From: Gammaproteobacteria bacterium
Lineage (GTDB): Bacteria; Pseudomonadota; Gammaproteobacteria; GRL18
Assembly: GCA_023144715.1 (NCBI GenBank)
Contig: JAGLFC010000035.1
Span: 1-10,484 of the forward strand
Direction: 5' to 3'
DNA length: 10,484 nucleotides
Shown: positions 1 to 6,790 of the stretch, piece after piece
How positions within the stretch are numbered: the stretch's first letter is position 1
Layout: every line of letters begins with the position of its first letter
The notes under the pieces: model-generated
Databases searched by the model: none
The model's input: only the letters and a program-made list of their open reading frames with translations
Told to the model about the DNA's origin: nothing
Made by a program: the position numbers and the translations under genes

Positions 1-858
1 CAGATTTTTTTACTTCTCTATAATTTAGTAATGGTGATTTTATTATTCATCAATAGGAAACATTTTAATCATATTAATATACATATTGAAACCTTGATAG
101 CAGTTCTTTCATTATTAATACTTTTTAGTTATGCAGTATTTGGTACCTATTATTTAGGTGATCAATTCTTACCTAAAATTACCACCTTATCAGATGCTTT
201 TTATGTGTCTGTAGTGACGATGACTACCGTTGGTTTTGGTGATTTTTTACCACAAACACAGGAAGCACGTCTGTTTGTCGTATCTATTATTATTTTTAGT
301 ATTTCAGTGCTATCAACAGCAATTGGTGCAACTATTGTTCCTGCACTGATACATAAAGTGGAATCTATTAACAAAGGAAAAAGAAAAAAAATGAATCGTA
401 AAGACCACTTTATTATTGTCGGTTATAGTGCTTTATCCAGTAATACATATAGAGAATTATATAATCGTAATGAAAAAATTACTGTAATCCTTAAAAGTCC
501 ACCTGATAGAGATTTATTTATTAATAAAGATGCTGATATTATTATTGGTGATGGCAGTGATTTAGATGTTTTAATAGAAGCAGGTATAAAGGATGCAAAA
601 GCGATTTTGGCTCTTTTAGATGATGATTCTGAGAATGCCTTTGTTATTTTAGCAGTGAAGGAATTAAAATTATCTGTTAAAACGGTGTTGGCAGTCAATG
701 AGAGAAAACATCTTAAACGAGTGCGTAGAGTACATCCTGACATGATTCTTGCACCTCAGGTCTTAGGAGGTGAACTGCTTGCCAATATGCTAATGGGAGA
801 ACATATTGATATTAAGAATATTATGGGGCATTTACTAGGACAAAAGGATAAATATTAG
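1..858 (+). CDS. kch: Kch-type voltage-gated-family K+ channel with C-terminal RCK (TrkA-N) domain, 5' partial
   Basis: This is an inner-membrane potassium channel subunit. The frame is open from base 1, so the first ATG (31) is probably internal. Residues before and after it (…RKHFNHINIHIETL…) align by memory with the region of E. coli Kch just before its pore, which implies that roughly 140 N-terminal residues (S1-S4) lie outside the window. Numbering from the ATG at 31, there is a membrane helix at about 20-43, then the pore loop and selectivity filter TTVGFGD (about 65-71, GFG instead of the usual GYG). A second helix follows at about 80-107, then a basic linker. The RCK domain starts at MNRKDHFIIVG (121 onward), with a Rossmann glycine region, and continues through IIGDGSD, AILALLDDDSENAF and VHPDMILAPQ, all typical Kch blocks. 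The end (TAG, 856-858) is at the family's usual place, slightly shorter than E. coli Kch. It converges with the minus-strand lipoprotein gene. The ligand of the RCK domain cannot be told from sequence. Confidence 0.92.
   Translation, partial: QIFLLLYNLVMVILLFINRKHFNHINIHIETLIAVLSLLILFSYAVFGTYYLGDQFLPKITTLSDAFYVSVVTMTTVGFGDFLPQTQEARLFVVSIIIFSISVLSTAIGATIVPALIHKVESINKGKRKKMNRKDHFIIVGYSALSSNTYRELYNRNEKITVILKSPPDRDLFINKDADIIIGDGSDLDVLIEAGIKDAKAILALLDDDSENAFVILAVKELKLSVKTVLAVNERKHLKRVRRVHPDMILAPQVLGGELLANMLMGEHIDIKNIMGHLLGQKDKY
374..393 (+). promoter_or_regulatory. possible internal ribosome binding site and start for a free RCK domain
   Basis: AAGGA (374-378) lies 12 bases before an in-frame ATG (391-393) that falls exactly at the first residue of the RCK domain (MNRKDHF). 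MthK makes a free RCK domain from an internal Met start, and a corresponding Met exists in E. coli Kch; that is family knowledge. Use of this start here is inference. The spacing is long and the surroundings are purine-rich, so chance is possible. Confidence 0.35.
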
Positions 859-873
859 GCGTATATTACTATA

Positions 874-898
874 AAACCACTCAATATCTGAGTGGTTT
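874..898. terminator. bidirectional terminator-like hairpin between convergent genes
   Basis: A perfect 10-bp stem, AAACCACTCA / TGAGTGGTTT, with a 5-base loop (ATATC). It lies 15 bases after the channel stop and 38 bases beyond the stop of the convergent lipoprotein gene. The A and T ends of the stem give short U runs on both strands, but no long U tract follows on either side. Its position between converging genes supports a shared terminator. Confidence 0.65.
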
Positions 899-936
899 AA
901 CTAGAATTACTTTTAAATAGAGTGATTTAAAAAAAC

Positions 937-1167
937 TTAATAATCCTGTCTTTTTCCTTTCATATTACCAGCAACACCACCAGCAACAGCACCAATAGCA
1001 GCACCTGTCCAGCCATTGCCACCTGTCGCTGCTGCAATACCACCACCGACTGCTGCACCAATAGCACCACCTGTAATTGTACCTTGTTCCTGATTATTCA
1101 AATTGGTACAGCCTACTGTGCTACCCAATATTAGGGCAAAGATAAGAGATGTTAATTTCTTGTTCAT
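937..1167 (-). CDS. small glycine-zipper lipoprotein (YMGG/OmpA-like Gly-zipper type)
   Basis: A 76-residue envelope protein. Residues 1-20 are a lipoprotein signal peptide: MNKK, a hydrophobic stretch, then STVGC, so Cys20 is the likely lipidated residue. Thr at +2 (no Asp) predicts outer-membrane sorting by the Lol rule. A short polar stretch (TNLNNQEQ) is followed by a glycine zipper over about residues 29-68, rich in GxxxG spacings, then a basic tail (KGKRQDY). Such zippers pack into membranes or oligomerise; related segments occur in SlyB-, Rcp- and YiaD-like lipoproteins. A clear ribosome site (AAGGAA, 1173-1178) overlaps the stop codon of the upstream gene, only 10 bases away, so the two are probably cotranscribed. 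The exact role is unknown. Other members are linked to envelope stability or stress. Confidence 0.85.
   Translation of the reverse strand: MNKKLTSLIFALILGSTVGCTNLNNQEQGTITGGAIGAAVGGGIAAATGGNGWTGAAIGAVAGGVAGNMKGKRQDY
989..1074. repeat. two 20-base near-identical direct repeats inside the glycine-zipper gene
   Basis: The 20 bases at 989-1008 and 1055-1074 differ at one position and start 66 bases apart. On the minus strand they encode TGAAIGA and TGGAIGA respectively. The period of 22 codons suggests the zipper arose by an in-frame tandem duplication. Confidence 0.7.
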
Positions 1168-1177
1168 AATAATTCCT

Positions 1178-1546
1178 TTAACGCTTTAAATTAGGTTTAG
1201 CCATATCAATATAAAGTACTTCGATAACGGCTTTTTTCTTGTTTTCAGATGATTTTGAATAATAGTGATCAAGCTGTACAATCATATCTGTAATTGAAGT
1301 GCCTGATAAGCCTTTCAGTAATACATGAACAATACTATCTTTTGGCATATTGTTATATTCTTTACCCATCATAGCTTCTTCAAGTTCAAGTACATTCCCC
1401 ACACCAAATAAATACGCTCGTTTTTGATCAATATTTGAGGAAAGCCAACGATCACCATTGATAATTTCCATATCATCGGCACACCACGCAGAACTGCTTA
1501 CTAATGAAAAAATTGCTACAAATAGTAGTAATGATATTTTTGTCAT
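1178..1546 (-). CDS. secreted 122-residue protein of unknown function
   Basis: I do not recognise a named family with confidence. Residues 1-22 are a Sec signal peptide (MTK, then a hydrophobic core), with likely cleavage at AWC-ADD or SSA-WCA, so the mature protein of about 100 residues is periplasmic. The Cys is preceded by Trp and does not make a lipobox. The mature part has INGDRWLSS, then KRAYLFGVGNVLELEE, then a predicted helical second half ending YIDMAKPNL. The N-G-x-x-W-x-x-S and A-Y-L-x-G-x-x-N pattern recalls small periplasmic proteins with a Rap1a/Tai-like helical fold, but this is memory-based and weak. It has a good ribosome site (AGGA, 1553-1556). Its stop (1178-1180) overlaps the ribosome site of the glycine-zipper gene, which argues for one operon and perhaps a shared envelope role. 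Confidence 0.8.
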   Translation of the reverse strand: MTKISLLLFVAIFSLVSSSAWCADDMEIINGDRWLSSNIDQKRAYLFGVGNVLELEEAMMGKEYNNMPKDSIVHVLLKGLSGTSITDMIVQLDHYYSKSSENKKKAVIEVLYIDMAKPNLKR

Positions 1547-1597
1547 AAAATTTCCTGAGTTATCTGATTTAAAAAATATAAATGGATAGTAGAGTCT

Positions 1598-1626
1598 ACA
1601 ATAAAAGACTTTATATGAAAAGGCAA
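1598..1626 (-). promoter_or_regulatory. candidate sigma-70-type promoter for the secreted protein/lipoprotein pair
   Basis: On the minus strand TTGCCT (1621-1626) is separated by 17 bases from TATTGT (1598-1603); each matches four of six consensus positions. It lies about 50 bases before the start codon at 1546, in the 139-base gap 1547-1685. That gap otherwise shows only a weak 5-bp AGTCT/AGACT stem around the -10. The DNA is very AT-rich, so chance matches are common. Confidence 0.3.
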
Positions 1627-1685
1627 GAGAATAACATTGGATAATAGTTGTTATTTAAAGACTATGAATCACTATAAAGTTGATA

Positions 1686-2312
1686 TTATTTTTGTTGAGG
1701 GAAAATTTTTGCTTTTTCTGTGGCTCGGACTAATTCGGCCAAAGAATTGACCGCCATTTTTTTCATAATATGTGATCTATGTGTTTTTACGGTACTTTCG
1801 CTCATATTAAAATGATAGGCTATTTCTTTATTTAAAGTGCCTGAAACAACAGGAATTAATACCTCATATTCACGTTGTGTCAGTGATTGAATATTTTTTT
1901 TAATTTTATTAACTTCTAATTGAGCATGACGTGTTTTTTTATTTTGTCTCAAGGCATGATGAATGGCATCAATTAACACTTGATCTTCAAAGGGTTTTTG
2001 TAAAAAATCAATGGCACCTGCCTTCATAGCTCTCACGCTAATTGGTACAGTGCCATGACCACTCATAAAAATAATAGGAATGAGAGAACCTTTATTTTGT
2101 AATTTTTCTTGCAATTCAAGTCCACTTAATTTTGGCATACGCACATCCAATACTAAGCAACAGGTCTTGTCAGGCAGATTGGTATCAAGAAACTCTTGAG
2201 CTGACGAAAAGGTACAGGCTTCCAATCCTATTGATTTTACCAATTGTTTGAGTGAATCACGCACCAATGGGTTATCATCAACAATAAACACCAATGTATC
2301 ATTTAAGTCCAT
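1686..2312 (-). CDS. FixJ/NarL-type response regulator (REC + LuxR HTH)
   Basis: A cytoplasmic two-component transcription regulator of 208 residues, the normal length for FixJ-like proteins. The receiver spans about residues 5-122 with a complete active site: acidic pair D12-D13, phospho-acceptor D56 (in LVLDVRMP), switch S84 (in MSGHG) and K106 (in LQKPF). The MSGHG and DFLQKPF blocks are typical of the FixJ/TtrR/StyR branch. After a short linker the LuxR-type DNA-binding domain covers about 144-205: LTQREYEVL, then NKEIA, then the recognition helix SESTVKTHRSHIMKKM. The start is 27 bases after the stop of the mechanosensitive channel gene, with a modest AGG ribosome site, so cotranscription is likely. 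No histidine kinase is present in the window, so its partner must be encoded elsewhere. Target genes are unknown. Confidence 0.93.
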   Translation of the reverse strand: MDLNDTLVFIVDDNPLVRDSLKQLVKSIGLEACTFSSAQEFLDTNLPDKTCCLVLDVRMPKLSGLELQEKLQNKGSLIPIIFMSGHGTVPISVRAMKAGAIDFLQKPFEDQVLIDAIHHALRQNKKTRHAQLEVNKIKKNIQSLTQREYEVLIPVVSGTLNKEIAYHFNMSESTVKTHRSHIMKKMAVNSLAELVRATEKAKIFPQQK

Positions 2313-2339
2313 TTAGAATACCTATGTAAGCATTTTATT

Positions 2340-4223
2340 TTAGTCATTAGAATCAGGCGATCCTTCAGGTGGGTAATCCAATGTATTACGTGTTTTCTTA
2401 CGATAATCAAAACTAAAATTAGGAAAGGGCAGTTCTTGAGCAGAACACCATGCACGTACTTTAGCTTCTGCGGATTTTTGATGTTCTGCATTAAGTCCAT
2501 CATCACGAGAGTAGTAAACCGTACTAGATGGGAAAGCAAAACCTGTTCCCGCTTCCTTAACAATATTCATCATACGTAAAAAAATATCTTCTTTAATGGC
2601 ACGAAATTCATTTCTATCCAGAGTATCAATATTGACACGAATTTCAAGATTTAAAGAAAAATCACCAAAACCAGAAAAACGCACACGTGGTTCTTCATCA
2701 AGGATTTTGGGATGGGCTAATAACATATCACGTAACATAGCAATGACATAACGTAATTGATCATCTGTGGTTTCATAGCGTAAACCTAAAACAGAAATTA
2801 AAAAGATATGTTTACGTGAATTATAATTAACAATATGCATTTTAGAAAAATCAGCATTAGGAATAGTGGTAATTGTATTATCTCTACCACGAATACGAGT
2901 AGAACGAAGACCAATAGCTTCTACTGTACCAATACGCATATGATCAGGCCCGGAATCTTCACCATAGCGACAAAAATCACCAATGCGAACAGGTCTATCA
3001 GCAAATAAATTTAAACTACCAATAAAGTTTTCAATAGTGGGTTGAGCAGCTAACGCAATGGCAATACCCCCGACACCCAGTCCAGCAAACATACCTGATA
3101 AAGGAATGCCTAATTGAGTACTGACGTATAAAATAATAGCCAATACAACAATAATTGCAAATACGCGTGCAACAAGACGTATAAGACCTGCATCAAGACT
3201 GTGTTCTGAAATTTTAGGTGAAGCAATGATTGCTTCAGCAATCGCCATAGAACCTGCCCATGCTATCCAAGCTAAAGTTGAATAGATAATAAACTCAGCC
3301 ACAAGAATTAAAAATGCTGAAATCCAACCAATAACACTGAGTTGATTATTTGCTAAGTATAATATTAATGGGACTAAGATTAAAATCAGTATTGGAGTAA
3401 TAAGATGATAAAGATGAGGGTGATGAGAATGAAGACTTTTCTTGCTGGCTTTACGATGAGTCAATGTTATTATTAAAATAACAGTGCCTACTAAGAGTGT
3501 TAAGGCGATCCATTTCCATATTGCTTGTTTACCAATACTTGTTTTTAGCCATTCTGGAAAATTTTCTATCGTCGCTGAAGAAATCATCCAACCATCAGGT
3601 GTTGTATATTCGCGTATTTCAGCAATATTTTCAATAGGTACATTACGTCTATAAGGCAATTCTTTAATTTTATTATAAAAATTTTCAGCATGAAGTACGG
3701 TATCAGTATTGAATAAAAATTGTCCTTTTTGTAGGCCTTCATTGATACGCACTAATGTTATTTGAGTATGCGGAATGGTCCAATGCACCTCTTTGTCTTT
3801 ATTGTCCTTATAAAATGTTTCATTAGGTATTTCTGATTCAGGGGGTAATTCAATGCGTGATAATATTTCGTATAAAAAAACAAAGCCCTCACCTGCAATT
3901 TTAATACGAGCGGCAGGAGGGACATTGCTGAGATCAAGCATGGAAAGTAATTGATGATAATAGACCTCTAAACGTTTAAACGTCTTATAAGTAGGATTAT
4001 GCCATTGCTCTTCACGCTGTACTAAGAGCATCATATCACCGACTCTTAATAAATTTTTAATGGTGTCTCTAGGACTGTATAAATTTAAGGGTTGTAGTGG
4101 GTGGGTGGTATCTACAAGTGTTGATATAGGATTGCTGTCTTCTGCTATTACACAGAGAGGTTGCCATAATAAAATTATCAGTACTAAACTTATACTGGAT
4201 TGTTTAAAAAAATAATACCACAT
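2340..4223 (-). CDS. MscS-family mechanosensitive ion channel with large periplasmic N-terminal domain
   Basis: A 627-residue inner-membrane channel, over twice the length of E. coli MscS (286). Residues 1-27 look like a signal peptide (…LCVIA-EDS). A periplasmic region of about 200 residues follows. It opens with PLQPLNLYSPRDTIKNLL, a motif I associate with the long MscS branch of proteobacteria and cyanobacteria. Membrane helices are visible at about 236-254, 273-291, 297-323 and 350-370. The pore helix is at 378-408 (GLGVGGIAIALAAQ, then FIGSLNLFADRPVRIGDF), the diagnostic MscS TM3/beta-domain junction. The beta and alpha/beta vestibule domains run to about 570 (FAFPSSTVYY). A C-terminal extension of about 55 residues (LPFPNF…LDYPPEGSP) ends the protein. 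Its likely role is to release solutes on hypo-osmotic shock or relieve membrane tension. The start is supported by AGGACAG upstream of ATG. The response regulator gene follows 27 bases downstream. Confidence 0.93.
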   Translation of the reverse strand: MWYYFFKQSSISLVLIILLWQPLCVIAEDSNPISTLVDTTHPLQPLNLYSPRDTIKNLLRVGDMMLLVQREEQWHNPTYKTFKRLEVYYHQLLSMLDLSNVPPAARIKIAGEGFVFLYEILSRIELPPESEIPNETFYKDNKDKEVHWTIPHTQITLVRINEGLQKGQFLFNTDTVLHAENFYNKIKELPYRRNVPIENIAEIREYTTPDGWMISSATIENFPEWLKTSIGKQAIWKWIALTLLVGTVILIITLTHRKASKKSLHSHHPHLYHLITPILILILVPLILYLANNQLSVIGWISAFLILVAEFIIYSTLAWIAWAGSMAIAEAIIASPKISEHSLDAGLIRLVARVFAIIVVLAIILYVSTQLGIPLSGMFAGLGVGGIAIALAAQPTIENFIGSLNLFADRPVRIGDFCRYGEDSGPDHMRIGTVEAIGLRSTRIRGRDNTITTIPNADFSKMHIVNYNSRKHIFLISVLGLRYETTDDQLRYVIAMLRDMLLAHPKILDEEPRVRFSGFGDFSLNLEIRVNIDTLDRNEFRAIKEDIFLRMMNIVKEAGTGFAFPSSTVYYSRDDGLNAEHQKSAEAKVRAWCSAQELPFPNFSFDYRKKTRNTLDYPPEGSPDSND

Positions 4224-4259
4224 ATTTTATCTGTCCTATGAATCAATTTATAAATAAGG

Positions 4260-4300
4260 CTTCCCCCTTTTTTTAAGACAAAAAAGAGGGAAGATTTTTT
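4260..4300. terminator. strong hairpin overlapping the end of the ParB-like gene; U tract on the plus strand
   Basis: CTTCCCCCTTTTTT (4260-4273) pairs with AAAAAAGAGGGAAG (4280-4293) over about 14 bp, with one mismatch on the plus strand that becomes a G-U pair in the minus-strand RNA. A run of six T (4295-4300) follows on the plus strand. For the minus-strand operon the hairpin lies just after the stop (TAA, 4299-4301), but only CCTTATTT follows it, so termination in that direction may be partial. The canonical orientation is plus, where no gene is seen upstream. Confidence 0.7.
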
Positions 4301-5054
4301 ATCGCCCTAAATAGCCGGGTAATCCAGCGGCTTCAGGTCCCATCGCTAAAAATAACGCTTCATTTAACACTTCTTCACCTTCATCGGTTAAAATGATTTT
4401 ACCTTTTTTTGATACACTGAATAAGAAATCATGAAAATCACACTTGCCTGATAAAATACCCTGCTTTTTAGGTAAGAGTCGCGTACGGAAATAGTTGGCC
4501 CATTTGAATTCTGAAAAAGGTTTATTATTTTTTAAATAACCATGATGATCACGTACTAACCATGCAAGACTACGATACGCATCAAAACCCACTTTAGAAA
4601 TATGATCAGGTAATTTTTCAGGTGTTTTGGGTCCACCGCCATTGGCATCAAAGAGATACACAAAATTACGATCAAACATGGCATTCCAAAAACGAGTTTG
4701 CTCCAAGCTTGTGCCATCAAACATGACTTGTACATAAACGGCTAAGTTTTCACCAATTTGATCATTCAGAGCCTCATAAAGACCGCGTACTAAATGATGG
4801 TGATCCACCAAATAAAACTTTTTACCTCGTTTTACGACAGGGATCGGGTGTAGCAGTAAATAATCATACAGTTTATTGGGATCGCTTTTAAATTTTTTAG
4901 AAAATCGATCCGATTTATATAATATTTCAGCTTTTCCCGTGGCAAACTGAGTTGGGGAGAGATCATTCACGAGTAACTTATAGGTTTGCATAGTGATTGG
5001 TTTATCAGGACACCAATCAAAGTCGTTTGATAAAATAAATTTTGTTTTGCTCAT
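4299..5054 (-). CDS. ParB-like (ParBc_2 type) fold protein, coupled to SulP permease
   Basis: A 251-residue cytoplasmic protein with no signal peptide or membrane helix. Residues 30-95 carry the signature of the putative ParB-like nuclease family PF08857 (recalled, not searched): DLSPTQFATG (31-40), then LLLHPIPVVKRGKKFYLVDHHHLVRGLYEA, with D84-H85-H86-H87 and R90 where classical ParB/Srx-fold proteins have D-G-x-H-R-type residues. There is no HTH like that of true ParB and no partner ParA, so a chromosome-partition role is unlikely. The C-terminal half (WNAMFDRNFVYLFD, GPKTPEKLP, WANYFRTRL, MGPEAAGLPGYLGR) resembles the rest of that family but has no function I can assign. Its ATG overlaps the SulP stop (ATGA) and has a strong AGGAG (5063-5067) eight bases upstream, so translation is coupled to the transporter. 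'Nuclease' is only a fold-based guess; nucleotide binding or kinase activity is equally possible. Confidence 0.82.
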   Translation of the reverse strand: MSKTKFILSNDFDWCPDKPITMQTYKLLVNDLSPTQFATGKAEILYKSDRFSKKFKSDPNKLYDYLLLHPIPVVKRGKKFYLVDHHHLVRGLYEALNDQIGENLAVYVQVMFDGTSLEQTRFWNAMFDRNFVYLFDANGGGPKTPEKLPDHISKVGFDAYRSLAWLVRDHHGYLKNNKPFSEFKWANYFRTRLLPKKQGILSGKCDFHDFLFSVSKKGKIILTDEGEEVLNEALFLAMGPEAAGLPGYLGR

Positions 5055-6790
5055 TTTGTTTGCTCCTGAGGAGAGTGTTTAAAGGCTTCTGAACCTTCAA
5101 AAATTGTTTCGTAAAAATAGTCTTTGCCAATTGCATCGGTTAAACCCGTTAATGCCATTTTACTTTTTAAATGTGTATGGATATGGGCAAAGCTGAGTAT
5201 AATGCCTTCTTTTTTCAAAGATTTTTGTAAATCTAAAAGCATATCTATTGCTGTTGAGTCAATAAGACTAATATTTTCAGCAGACACAATCACTTGTTTA
5301 ACAGGATCTTTAGCGTGTTTGATTTGTGTATTTAAAGCATCCGCAAAGTGATTAGCACTGGCAAAAAATAAATTAGAATTAAAACGTAACACTAATAAAC
5401 CGGGTTGTGTTTCTAAATCGGTGCGTTGATCGATATTATGAAAAGAATTATTTGCAACATCACGACCTAAAGCAACGCTTGTAGGAGAAGTTGCTTTATA
5501 AATAAGAAGCAGTAAAGAAAGTGCAATACCTAAGCCCATGCCAGGTAAAACACCTATCACCATCACTGCAATATAAGCTACCATTGCAATACTGAGTTCC
5601 CAACGTGATTGTTTCCATAAATCTTTTAAATATTGAAAGTTAAGCAGTCCAAGCATGGCTTCAATGACCACCGCTGCCAATGTGGCATGAGGTAAGTTAG
5701 TAAATAGGGGCAGTAAAAACATAAGTGTTAAAATTACAAATACAGCATTCACTAATGAAGCCATTTGAGTACGTCCGCCTGCACCCATAGAAACAGAAGT
5801 TTTAGATAAACTACCCACCGCGATAAAACCACCGCTGAATGCTGAACCAATATTAACGGGGCCACAACTGACGAGTTCTTGATTGGGATCGATCACACTA
5901 TTATCTTTTGTTGAGGCAGCCTTAGCAGCTCCTAACGTTTCAGCATAGCCTAATAAAACAATCGCCAATGCACCGGGAATTAATAATTGTAATTGCTCAA
6001 ACGTGAATTTAGGCATGGCTAATGTAGGCAGTCCTGTTTCAAACTTACCCACCAAATCAACCCCATAAGTACCCAGATCAAAAATGGAAACAGTGATAAT
6101 GGAAAGAATCACAACGGTTAATGCGGCAGGTATTTTAGGGGTAAATATTTTAAGTAATGCCAAGACTAATAAAGAACCAAAACCAATGGCAGTGGTGACA
6201 AGATTGGCATCACTGATATTCGGGATCATTAACCATGCTTGTTCAAAAAAATTACCGTGTTCACCCTTAATGCCAAATAACTTAGGCACTTGACCAATAA
6301 TGGTAACCCAAACTAGCCCTTGAATAAAGCCTTTCATAACAGGCGTAGGAATAAAGTTAGCCACCCAGCCCATACGTGCAATACCGAGTACTAAAAAAAT
6401 AACACCGACCACTAAAGCTAATGCTGAGGTAATGGCAACATATTCAGCGACTTGTGTTGCACCACTTTGTGAAGCAACAATAGCTCCTACCGTACCCGCA
6501 GAAATCAATGCGGTTGCAGAATCAGGTCCGACGACCATTGTGCGAGATGTGCCTAAGATTGCATACATAATTAATGGGATGGGGACGGTATATAAACCAA
6601 TCAGAGGGGGTACGCCAGCAATGCCAGCATACGCCATTGATTCGGGTACCATAACCGCCCATACGGTCAGTCCTGCAACAATATCAGAACGTAACCAAGA
6701 TAATTTATAGCTCGGTAGCCATTGTAAAATAGGAAGATAATTAAACAGCCATTGTAAGGGCGATTTTTTATCAGGTGCGAGTGTACTCAT
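5051..6790 (-). CDS. SulP/SLC26-family anion permease with C-terminal STAS domain
   Basis: A 579-residue inner-membrane transporter of normal family length. The first helix block has WLRSDIVAGLTVWAVMVPES followed by AYAGIAGVPPLIGLY (about 53-67), the SulP signature. VVGPDSATA (86-94) is the conserved TM3 motif that lines the anion site, and GYAETLGAAKAAS (281-293) is the TM8 block. About 14 membrane segments run to residue 432. The STAS domain covers about 464-566, with the phosphorylatable-type motif LIDSTAIDMLLDL (Ser512) after the strand VKQVIVSAENI. Substrates in the family include sulfate, bicarbonate (BicA), and C4-dicarboxylates (DauA/YchM); the sequence does not decide among them. No carbonic anhydrase or sulfur-assimilation gene is adjacent. 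The ATG directly abuts the TAA of the 93-residue gene, with AAGGAA (6797-6802) as ribosome site, and the stop overlaps the next ATG. It is the middle gene of a tight operon. Confidence 0.95.
   Translation of the reverse strand: MSTLAPDKKSPLQWLFNYLPILQWLPSYKLSWLRSDIVAGLTVWAVMVPESMAYAGIAGVPPLIGLYTVPIPLIMYAILGTSRTMVVGPDSATALISAGTVGAIVASQSGATQVAEYVAITSALALVVGVIFLVLGIARMGWVANFIPTPVMKGFIQGLVWVTIIGQVPKLFGIKGEHGNFFEQAWLMIPNISDANLVTTAIGFGSLLVLALLKIFTPKIPAALTVVILSIITVSIFDLGTYGVDLVGKFETGLPTLAMPKFTFEQLQLLIPGALAIVLLGYAETLGAAKAASTKDNSVIDPNQELVSCGPVNIGSAFSGGFIAVGSLSKTSVSMGAGGRTQMASLVNAVFVILTLMFLLPLFTNLPHATLAAVVIEAMLGLLNFQYLKDLWKQSRWELSIAMVAYIAVMVIGVLPGMGLGIALSLLLLIYKATSPTSVALGRDVANNSFHNIDQRTDLETQPGLLVLRFNSNLFFASANHFADALNTQIKHAKDPVKQVIVSAENISLIDSTAIDMLLDLQKSLKKEGIILSFAHIHTHLKSKMALTGLTDAIGKDYFYETIFEGSEAFKHSPQEQTK

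Noticed and set aside
423..743. Minus-strand 106-residue open frame inside the K+ channel gene
   Set aside because: It lies wholly antisense to the well-supported RCK domain and has no recognisable domain.
1591..1616. Hairpin AGTCT/AGACT as a terminator for the response regulator gene
   Set aside because: The stem is only 5 bp and sits about 70 bases past the stop, within the candidate promoter of the next gene; too weak to call.
2303..2563. Minus-strand 86-residue open frame overlapping the 3' end of the mechanosensitive channel gene
   Set aside because: It is in another frame of the same strand, its protein is low-complexity and basic, and it covers the conserved C-terminal extension of the channel.
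4299..5054. Chromosome-partitioning ParB
   Set aside because: There is no ParA neighbour, no HTH domain and no parS-like site seen; the similarity is limited to the ParB-like fold segment, and the gene is coupled to a permease.
5124..6710. Plus-strand open frames at 5124-5351, 6084-6293 and 6432-6710
   Set aside because: All are antisense to the SulP permease gene and mirror its codons; no ribosome site or known motif supports them.
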